Assembly: GCA_002490995.1 (NCBI GenBank)
Contig: DKVC01000181.1
Coordinates: 1-30,040, forward strand
Direction of reading: 5' to 3'
DNA from: Lachnospiraceae bacterium UBA7188
GTDB lineage: Bacteria > Bacillota > Clostridia > Lachnospirales > Lachnospiraceae
Length of the DNA: 30,040 bases
The translations under genes were made by a program, and so were the position numbers. The notes beneath the pieces were generated by a model. The model did no database searches and was not told the origin of the DNA. It was given only the letters and a program-made list of their open reading frames with translations. Positions 16,667 to 22,966 of the stretch are shown piece after piece. Every line of letters begins with the position of its first letter. Within the stretch, counting starts at the first letter, position 1.

Positions 16667-17923
16667 ATGAAAGAGTATGTTTTGGCAGGTTCTGGAGGGA
16701 GAGGCTACTGGATGTATGCTTCTGCAATAGCGGAGCGCTACAGTGACGTGGCGCATCTGGCAGGAATCATGGATGTGAACAGGAAGAGGGCGGAATATGT
16801 GGAGAGCCTGATTCCCTATGAAGTGCCTGTCTACACGGATTTTGACAGGATGATGGAAGAGGTGAAGCCGGACTGCGTCATCGTCACTACCGTGGACAGG
16901 TTCCACAGCATGTATGTGGTGAAGGCACTGGACTTCGGAGCCGATGTCATCTGTGAAAAACCCATGACCATGGACGAGGAAAGCTGTAATGCCATACTGG
17001 ATGCGGAGGAGCGTAACGGGCGCAGGATTACGGTCACCTTTAACTGCAGGTATATGCCGCTGTTTGTCAGGATGAAAGAGCTGCTGGCCCAGGGGACAGT
17101 GGGAGAGGTGCTGAATGTACATTTTGAGTGGATGCTGGACACGGTCCACGGCGCCGATTATTTCCGCAGGTGGCACAGAAAGCTGGAAAACTGCGGCGGC
17201 CTGCTGGTACATAAAGCGACTCATCATTTCGACATTGTGAACTGGCTGATCGGCCAGGAGCCTGAGGAGGTTTTTGCAAACGGAGCATTACGGTTTTACG
17301 GTTCTGCAGGCAGGGGGTCTGCAGGCGGGAAGCGGGGAGAGCGCTGCTGTACCTGTCCTTATGCGGGGGAGTGCGAATATGTCTACCAGGACAGCCAGGT
17401 TCCCTGGGTGAAAGCCATGTATTTTGACTGTGAGACGGAGGACGGCTATTACCGCGACCGCTGTGTCTTTGCGGAGGAAATCGACATTTACGATACCATG
17501 TCGCTGGCCGTTAAATATCGTCAGGGCGCGTTTATGTCCTATTCCCTGGTGGCGCATGCTCCCTATGAAGGCTGGAAGATTTCCATAAGCGGAACGAAAG
17601 GACGGATGGAGGCAAGCCAGTTTGATACGGGAACCCAGGCCTGTGACGACTGCTTCCACATCAAACTGTTTGACAGAAAGGGCGGAACGCAGACCTATGA
17701 CCTGAAAAAGGAGACAGGAAGCCATGGCGGCGGGGACGAAAGGCTGCTGAGAATGCTCTTCAGGGGAGATCTGCCGGATCCGCTGGGGCAGTTTGCCGGT
17801 TCAAAAGACGGCTCCATGTCCATTCTCATCGGTATCGCAGCGAACAGGAGCATCAGGGAGCACAGGCCTGTGACGATAGAAGAACTGGTATCCTTTGACA
17901 GATGGAAGGAGAGGGAGGACTGA
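16667..17923 (+). CDS. Gfo/Idh/MocA family oxidoreductase, first of pair
   Basis: A 418-residue NAD(P)-dependent sugar oxidoreductase. AGGAGG lies 10 bases before the ATG; the 259-bp gap upstream shows no other gene. The N-terminal Rossmann fold begins YVLAGSGGRGYWMY, and the sugar-active EKPMTMD motif (about residue 98) supplies the conserved Lys. The C-terminal domain has WHRKLENCGGLLVHKATHHF with possible catalytic His residues. It also has a Cys cluster CCTCPYAGEC (about 226-235), a further Cys in RDRCVF, and the ending motif HGGGDERLL. The stop overlaps the next start (ATGA arrangement), so the two oxidoreductases are coupled. Related enzymes oxidise sugars or, in some families, act as redox-dependent glycosidases; which applies here cannot be told. 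Confidence 0.88.
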   Translation: MKEYVLAGSGGRGYWMYASAIAERYSDVAHLAGIMDVNRKRAEYVESLIPYEVPVYTDFDRMMEEVKPDCVIVTTVDRFHSMYVVKALDFGADVICEKPMTMDEESCNAILDAEERNGRRITVTFNCRYMPLFVRMKELLAQGTVGEVLNVHFEWMLDTVHGADYFRRWHRKLENCGGLLVHKATHHFDIVNWLIGQEPEEVFANGALRFYGSAGRGSAGGKRGERCCTCPYAGECEYVYQDSQVPWVKAMYFDCETEDGYYRDRCVFAEEIDIYDTMSLAVKYRQGAFMSYSLVAHAPYEGWKISISGTKGRMEASQFDTGTQACDDCFHIKLFDRKGGTQTYDLKKETGSHGGGDERLLRMLFRGDLPDPLGQFAGSKDGSMSILIGIAANRSIREHRPVTIEELVSFDRWKERED

Positions 17924-19233
17924 TGGGAGTTACGACTGTAGTGATCGCCGGTGCGGGAGGGCGCGGGAGGCTGACCTATGCGCCCTATTCCAAAAGGTTT
18001 CCGGAGCAGATGAAGCTTGTGGCGGCAGCGGACAGGATTCCGGAGCGGCTGCAAGAGATGAAGCGGGAGTATGGGCTTTCGGAGGAGCATTGCTTCTCTT
18101 CGGTTGAGGAGATGTTTGCCCGGCCCAGGATGGCGGATATGGCTTTCATCTGCACACAGGACGCGGAGCATATGCGGCATGCCTGCCTTGCGCTGGACAG
18201 AGGATATGACCTGCTGCTGGAGAAGCCGGTATCCGCTGACGCGGCGGAGTGCAGGAGACTGCTGGAGAAGGCGGAAGCGCTGAACAGAAGCGTGACGGTC
18301 TGCCATGTGCTGCGGTATGCGCCTTTTTATCAGAAGCTGAAAGAACTTCTGGAAGCGGGAGCCGTGGGAAAGGTTGTGTCCATACAGGCTTGTGAAAATG
18401 TGGGATACTGGCATCAGGCCCACAGCTTTGTGCGGGGTAACTGGAGGAAGAGCGGGGAGGGCAGCCCCATGATTCTGGCAAAATGCTGCCACGATATGGA
18501 TCTGCTGGTCTGGCTCACGGACAGCCGCTGCAGAAGGATATCCTCCATGGGAAGCCTTGCCTTTTTCCGGAAGGAAAATGTGCCGGAGGGGGCGCCGCAT
18601 TACTGTATGGAGGGTTGTCCCGTAAAGGCGGAGTGCCCTTATGACGCGGAAAAGATATATGTGACGGACCCGGTGACAGGCTATGATACCAATGGGGCCG
18701 GATGGATGCAGAAGGCAGTGATGGCTTGTCCTACGAGGGAAGGGCTTATGGAAGAGCTGCGTACCAGCCCTTACGGAAGATGTGTCTATCACTGCGACAA
18801 TGATGTAGTAGATAATCAATCCGTGACAATAGAGATGGAAAACGGCGTTACCGTAAGCTTCCACATGTGCGGACTGAACCGGGATAATCACAGGACCATA
18901 CACATCATGGGTTCCCTGGGGGATATCAGCGGGAATCTGGAGGAGGAGACACTGGTGCTGCGCAGGTTCGGCGGCGCTGAGGAGACTTTCCGGATGGATG
19001 TGCAGGAGACGATTTCCGGGCACGGCGGCGGGGATTACCGTATGCTGAAGGACATGTTCGAGGCGCGGGAGCGGGGAAAAGGGACACTGACATCTTTAAG
19101 ACAGTCCATGGAGAGTCATTACATGGCGCTTGCAGCCGAGCTTTCCCGCCAGTCCGGCGGTAACGTGATAGAGTTGGAAGCATTTGTAAATGGGCTGAAG
19201 CAGGAGCCGCCGGAAGTACCTGCAGGAACCTGA
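17923..19233 (+). CDS. Gfo/Idh/MocA family oxidoreductase, second of pair
   Basis: A 436-residue relative of the previous protein, not a recent duplicate. The start at 17923 overlaps the upstream stop and has GGGAGG five bases before it; an earlier in-frame ATG at 17902 lies inside the previous gene. Rossmann segment VVIAGAGGRGRLTYAPY, EKPVSAD (about residue 100), and ILAKCCHDMDLLVW with likely active-site His and Asp are visible. Between them lie a Cys motif YCMEGCPVKAECPYD (about 226-240), then YGRCVYHCDNDVVDNQ, and the ending GHGGGDYRML. The two proteins together may act in sequence or as a pair on the imported sugar. A 156-bp gap follows before the MFS gene. Confidence 0.9.
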   Translation: MGVTTVVIAGAGGRGRLTYAPYSKRFPEQMKLVAAADRIPERLQEMKREYGLSEEHCFSSVEEMFARPRMADMAFICTQDAEHMRHACLALDRGYDLLLEKPVSADAAECRRLLEKAEALNRSVTVCHVLRYAPFYQKLKELLEAGAVGKVVSIQACENVGYWHQAHSFVRGNWRKSGEGSPMILAKCCHDMDLLVWLTDSRCRRISSMGSLAFFRKENVPEGAPHYCMEGCPVKAECPYDAEKIYVTDPVTGYDTNGAGWMQKAVMACPTREGLMEELRTSPYGRCVYHCDNDVVDNQSVTIEMENGVTVSFHMCGLNRDNHRTIHIMGSLGDISGNLEEETLVLRRFGGAEETFRMDVQETISGHGGGDYRMLKDMFEARERGKGTLTSLRQSMESHYMALAAELSRQSGGNVIELEAFVNGLKQEPPEVPAGT

Positions 19234-19282
19234 GACAGAAGAAGGACGGGTATGTTTTGAGTGGGTGGAAAGAGGGAACCGG

Positions 19283-19393
19283 ATGAAAGTGCCTGCAAAA
19301 ATCAGGGTGGGATTCACAGCAGGGTCGGTACGGGAATGGGACAGTCTCCGAGGGATGGGCTGTAAGCGTGTATATGCCCGGGGAGATGCATGA
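19283..19393 (+). CDS. possible 36-residue leader ORF coupled to the MFS gene
   Basis: An ATG at 19283, with GAGGG upstream, opens 36 codons whose stop overlaps the ATG at 19390 as ATGA. The predicted peptide (starting MKVPAKIRVGFTAGSVREWD) resembles nothing I recognise. It may only be a chance ORF, but the overlap would allow translational coupling to the transporter. Confidence 0.2.
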   Translation: MKVPAKIRVGFTAGSVREWDSLRGMGCKRVYARGDA

Positions 19394-20685
19394 GGGAGAT
19401 AAGGATGGAGAGCAGCGGTTTATTTGCCCTGGGAAAAGCAGCAGGGAGGGCCAGGCTTTATATATTGGGGGCAGAGTGTCTGAAGGCGATTTACACGGCT
19501 TTTACGACAGGGGTGTTTCTCACGGGCTTCCTGCTGAATGCGGGAATGGATCAGGTGCAGGTGGGCCTGGTGACCAGCCTTCCCCTGCTGGCAGGCATTC
19601 TGTATCCCTTCTCACCTCTTTTGCTGGAGAGATTCCGGAGAAGGAAAGCGGTGCTTGGGACAGCTAGACTGCTGTATCACAGCCTTGTGATACTGTGCGT
19701 GACACTGCTGCCAGGACGGGTTCCTGAGAAAAGCCTGCTGTGGTGGATGGCGGCAGCGCTGCTTCTGGGAAACGGCTGCAATATTCTGGTGGCCAGCGGT
19801 TTTCCGGCGTGGCATATCGGGTTTCTGCCGGAGGATATCAGGGGACGGTTTTTCGCCGTATCAGGTATTATAAACAGTGTATTCACTGCGCTGGCCACCT
19901 TTGGGGCGAGTCTGCTGGCGGATGCGGCCAAAGCCTCCGGCAGGCAGACGTACTGGATGGGAATGATACGTTTTGCCGCCTTTGGCCTGGCTCTGGCGGA
20001 GCTGATCTTACTGCTGCTGCCGGGGGAGCCGGAATATCCCCGGGGCAGCGTCAGAGGATTCCGGCTTCTGATTCTGCCCTTTGGCAACCGGAAATTCTGC
20101 CTCACCATGCTGCCCGTTTTCGCGTGGATGGCAGTTTCCACCATGACCCTGTATTCCGCCAATACCTACCTGCTGAAGGATGTGAAAGTCTCTTATGTGT
20201 TCATAAGTGTGCTGCAGGCGATGAATATTGTAACTACGGCGGTTATCATGCCGTTCTGGCACAGGCTGCTCCTGCGGACATCCTGGCTGCAGGCATTCCA
20301 GAAGGTTTTTCTGCTGTTTTCCCTGTATCCTTTTCTGCATATGATGGTTACGGAGAGCACCTTTGTCTGGCTGCTCCCGGTGACAATGCTGGTGTATCAG
20401 GCGGTTATGGCGGGCGGAACACTGTATTTCAACAATATGGCCTATCTGTTTACACCGGAGGAAGACAGGACAGCATACCTGTCCTGGTACCTGATGCTGG
20501 TCAGCGCAGGCTCCCTGTGCGGGCAGGGGCTGAGTACACTGCTTCTGAAGCTGTGGCCGGAGGACTGGAATATGTGGACAGTAAGCATCGCCCCGGTTCA
20601 GAGGATACTGCTGTTACAGGGGCTTTCAGCGCTTGGTTTCGGAATCTGGTTCGGCAGAGTGCTTCTGAGGAAACTGGAGACATAG
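19390..20685 (+). CDS. MFS transporter
   Basis: A 431-residue major facilitator superfamily protein with about 12 membrane spans. Two starts are possible: 19390, whose ATGA overlaps a short upstream ORF, and 19405, which has AGGGAG six bases upstream and begins MESSGLFALGKAAG. Marks include the segment AFTTGVFLTGFLLNAGMDQV at span 1, the loop ERFRRRKAVLG between spans 2 and 3 as the MFS A-motif region, and a central loop around PEYPRGSVRGFRLL. Lying between sugar oxidoreductases and nagA, it may export a by-product or import a mono- or disaccharide alongside the ABC system. Family is secure, substrate unknown. Confidence 0.87.
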   Translation: MREIRMESSGLFALGKAAGRARLYILGAECLKAIYTAFTTGVFLTGFLLNAGMDQVQVGLVTSLPLLAGILYPFSPLLLERFRRRKAVLGTARLLYHSLVILCVTLLPGRVPEKSLLWWMAAALLLGNGCNILVASGFPAWHIGFLPEDIRGRFFAVSGIINSVFTALATFGASLLADAAKASGRQTYWMGMIRFAAFGLALAELILLLLPGEPEYPRGSVRGFRLLILPFGNRKFCLTMLPVFAWMAVSTMTLYSANTYLLKDVKVSYVFISVLQAMNIVTTAVIMPFWHRLLLRTSWLQAFQKVFLLFSLYPFLHMMVTESTFVWLLPVTMLVYQAVMAGGTLYFNNMAYLFTPEEDRTAYLSWYLMLVSAGSLCGQGLSTLLLKLWPEDWNMWTVSIAPVQRILLLQGLSALGFGIWFGRVLLRKLET

Positions 20686-20699
20686 GATAGCGGTATACC

Positions 20700-20746
20700 G
20701 GGAAAGCAGTGTCGGCCCGGCGGTGTAGGGAAAGCAGCGTCGGGAA
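20700..20746 (+). repeat. short direct repeat upstream of nagA
   Basis: GGGAAAGCAGTGTCGG and GGGAAAGCAGCGTCGG, one mismatch in 16, lie about 30 bp apart in the gap between the MFS gene and nagA. Possibly a local duplication; no function is evident. Confidence 0.45.
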
Positions 20747-20805
20747 AAATGCAAATAAATACGCTCATGAGATCAAAACAGGAGAGAACGGAGATAAAAG
20801 CGGAT

Positions 20806-22032
20806 ATGGAAAGTACTTTATTTATAAACGGAAAAATAATCCTGCAGGATGGAATTCTGGAACAGGGAAAATTGCTGGTGATCGGGGATAGAATCCAGGG
20901 AATCCGACTCGCTGAAGGGGAGCGGGAGCCATCCTGGAACCGGGCAGGCGGGGAAGAATGGCCGGCTTTGGAGAAGGCGGATAAGGTTGTGGATCTGCAG
21001 GGCAGGTATCTGGCGCCCGGCTTTATCGATATCCATGTACACGGAGGCGGAGGCGGCGATTTCATGGACGGAAAGAGGGACAGCTGGCAGCAGGCCATGG
21101 ACGCTCATCTGCGTCACGGAACCACATCGCTGTGTCCTACGACTTTGACGGCTTCCATGGAAGAAATGGAAAAGGTATTTTCACTGCACAGAATGTTTTG
21201 CCGGGAGCAGAAGCCCTGCAGACCGCGTCTTCTGGGGGTGCATATGGAGGGACCGTGTATTGCTGAGAGTATGAAGGGGGCGCAGAACGCAAAATATATT
21301 CGAAAACCTGTGGAGGCGCTGACCCGGTGGCTGCTGGAAAAAGGTGCGGGGGCACTGCGGATTATGACTGCGGCTCCCGAACTGGAGAACGCGGGAGAGA
21401 TGGCACGGCAGTTCAGGGAAGTGGGTGTACTGCTGTCCGCAGGGCACAGCGACGGAAGGCTGGAGGATGTGGAACAGGCGGTACGTGACGGGTATACCAT
21501 GGTTACACATCTGTATTCCAGCATGTCTACCATTGTCAGAGAAAACGGGATGCGCCGGCCTGGTGTCCTGGAGGCGGCGCTGCTGATGGACGAGCTGGAT
21601 GTGGAGGTCATAGGAGACGGGATGCACCTTCCGGCTTCCCTTCTTAAGCTGATCGTAAAAACGAAAGGGACGGATCATGTTATCCTTGTGACGGATGCCA
21701 TGCGGGCGGCGGATTTGCCCTCCGGCCATTATAAGCTGGGAAGCCTGAAAGATGGGCAGACCGTGTGGTCCGACGGAAAGGTAGCCAGAATGCCGGATGG
21801 GATTTCCTTCGCAGGAAGCGTGGCTACGGCGGACAGGCTGATTCGTGTCATGCACGAGGAGGCCGGGGTGCCGATGTGGCAGGCCGTGAACATGATGAGC
21901 CGCAACCCTGCCAGAGCTCTGGGAGAGAAGGAAATCGGCGTGCTGGAGCCGGGGAAAAAGGCCGATCTGGTGAGCTTTGACGAGCATGTCCGAATCCATA
22001 GCGTGTATCGGGACGGGGTGGAAGTGATCTGA
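20806..22032 (+). CDS. nagA: N-acetylglucosamine-6-phosphate deacetylase
   Basis: A 408-residue amidohydrolase that removes the acetyl group from N-acetylglucosamine-6-phosphate, giving glucosamine-6-phosphate for NagB. The start at 20806 (MESTLFINGK) fits the family N-terminus; GGAG lies 12 bases upstream, and in-frame ATGs at 20749 and 20767 would add an unlikely leader. Metal-site residues seen are the HxH pair His77/His79 in DIHVHGGGGGDF, Glu148 in HMEGPCI, His214 in SAGHSDG and His235 in THLYSSM; Asp297 in VTDAMRAAD is the catalytic acid-base. The final gene of the plus-strand amino-sugar cluster. No sugar kinase is nearby, so phosphorylation must be supplied elsewhere. Confidence 0.95.
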   Translation: MESTLFINGKIILQDGILEQGKLLVIGDRIQGIRLAEGEREPSWNRAGGEEWPALEKADKVVDLQGRYLAPGFIDIHVHGGGGGDFMDGKRDSWQQAMDAHLRHGTTSLCPTTLTASMEEMEKVFSLHRMFCREQKPCRPRLLGVHMEGPCIAESMKGAQNAKYIRKPVEALTRWLLEKGAGALRIMTAAPELENAGEMARQFREVGVLLSAGHSDGRLEDVEQAVRDGYTMVTHLYSSMSTIVRENGMRRPGVLEAALLMDELDVEVIGDGMHLPASLLKLIVKTKGTDHVILVTDAMRAADLPSGHYKLGSLKDGQTVWSDGKVARMPDGISFAGSVATADRLIRVMHEEAGVPMWQAVNMMSRNPARALGEKEIGVLEPGKKADLVSFDEHVRIHSVYRDGVEVI

Positions 22033-22132
22033 TGTCCGAATTGATTATGACATATCCGTCAGATGTAGGATAGCATTGTGGAACTGACTTTTATGCATGC
22101 TTCGGATTACATTATCAACTCAAAATTTGCAC

Positions 22133-22161
22133 TTGACTTTTAAATATGAGTGTGCTACCAT
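22133..22161 (+). promoter_or_regulatory. candidate promoter in the nagA-mutS gap
   Basis: TTGACT at 22133-22138, 17-bp spacer, TACCAT at 22156-22161, 100 bp after the nagA stop. It would drive the mini-ORF at 22227 and a transcript of roughly 440 nt to the terminator at 22589-22612. Confidence 0.5.
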
Positions 22162-22226
22162 GGCTCTGTAAACAGAGGAAGTCCCCAGGGACGGAACCTT
22201 AATAATTGATGAAGCAGGAGGAATTT

Positions 22227-22265
22227 ATGTTATCTATTGCGAGGGACGAAAACAGGGCAAACTGA
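22227..22265 (+). CDS. 12-residue mini-ORF behind a strong ribosome-binding site
   Basis: AGGAGG at 22216-22221 lies five bases before an ATG that opens MLSIARDENRAN and a TGA. It sits about 65 bp after a promoter-like site. It could be a leader peptide or the intact start of a gene whose body has decayed; downstream codons show no clear protein. Confidence 0.25.
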   Translation: MLSIARDENRAN

Positions 22266-22318
22266 ATATTTGCAGAGCAGTTTGTTTTCTGTCTGGAAGT
22301 CTGCCCGTATGCCGGCGG

Positions 22319-22454
22319 TATACTCGTGAGAGCATTCGTTTGTTATTTTCTGCCATGGTTGTGCAGAAGCGCTCATTCGTTATACATGTAGGCCGGGACA
22401 GATATTTTTGTGAATGAGTATACGTTGGCAAATGTTTCCGGGCGTGAGTATAAA
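22319..22454. repeat. dispersed intergenic repeat, two copies in opposite orientation
   Basis: On the complement, 22342-22319 reads CAAACGAATGCTCTCACGAG then TATA, matching the 15188-15213 and 22692-22716 copies. On the plus strand, GGCAAATG (22427-22434) is followed by CGTGAGTATAAA (22443-22454). Confidence 0.5.
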
Positions 22455-22588
22455 CTGCCGGTGTATCTGTCTTATCGGGTGCTTAACATATTCCGAATGA
22501 TTCATTTCATATAGAACAATGTACAGCAATAAAAGGTTCGCAAAACGTATTTTATTGTGACGGGTTCATTGCAGATTGGAAGGAGAAG

Positions 22589-22612
22589 CATGGCTGAGAG
22601 GCCATGTTTTTT
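22589..22612 (+). terminator. rho-independent terminator
   Basis: CATGGC (22589-22594), loop TGAGAG, GCCATG (22601-22606), then six T. It is the only good terminator between nagA and the MutS2-like gene and would end either the nagA transcript or the short transcript starting near 22168. Confidence 0.7.
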
Positions 22613-22691
22613 GTACTTTAAAAATGAGCGGATAAAAATTCGTTCTTTTGCTCCGTACCATTGAATCGCTTACTCGCAATGTATTTGTGTT

Positions 22692-22797
22692 GGCAAATGA
22701 ATGCGTCACGAGTATACTAATCTGTCTGCGTCGAACATATATGGCTGGTGGTATTTCGTTGCCGGTTACTGTAAATGACAACGGTGTGCAGTATAAA
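22692..22797 (+). repeat. dispersed intergenic repeat, larger copy
   Basis: GGCAAATGAATGCGTCACGA then GTATA at 22692-22716 matches GGCAATTAAATGCGTTCACG then AGTATA at 15188-15213. GTGTGCAGTATAAA from 22784 matches GCGTGCAGTATAAA at 15218-15231 and the complement of 12936-12947. In the 15188 copy the two parts are almost adjacent; here they are 67 bp apart. Confidence 0.55.
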
Positions 22798-22911
22798 TTG
22801 GTCTTGGGAATGATGGTTATGGTGAAATTTGCCCGAAGGACAGATACCGTAATCATTTTTTTGTGCGTAAAATATCGTTGGAAGGTTTATCCTGTAGTGG
22901 GAAAGAAAAGG

Positions 22912-22950
22912 CATTGAATATTTGTAACTGTTTCTGGTCGTGAGTATAAA
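22912..22950 (+). repeat. dispersed intergenic repeat, copy abutting the MutS2-like gene
   Basis: GAATATTTGTAACTG followed by TCGTGAGTATAAA. The final CGTGAGTATAAA equals that at 22443-22454. It ends two bases before the AGGAG of the MutS2-like gene, so it must lie within that gene's leader or promoter. Confidence 0.45.
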
Positions 22951-22966
22951 TCAGGAGAAAAAGAAG

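Larger units (their letters stand above)
22033..22966. other. 930-bp intergenic region, no convincing gene
   Basis: The gap between nagA and the MutS2-like gene has a promoter-like sequence, a 12-codon ORF with a strong ribosome-binding site, a terminator at 22589-22612 and several copies of the dispersed repeat. It also has small perfect palindromes CTCTGT-AA-ACAGAG (22164-22177) and GTCCCCAGGGAC (22181-22192). An 89-codon plus-strand frame at 22648-22917 and minus-strand frames here run through repeats and do not look like protein. Confidence 0.6.

Noticed and set aside
22590..22664. 24-codon ORF with AAGGAG upstream, starting at 22590
   Set aside because: Its first codons are the stem of the rho-independent terminator at 22589-22612, so the match is probably chance.
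22648..22917. 89-codon plus-strand frame in the nagA-mutS gap
   Set aside because: It crosses dispersed repeat copies, has no ribosome-binding site and resembles no protein.
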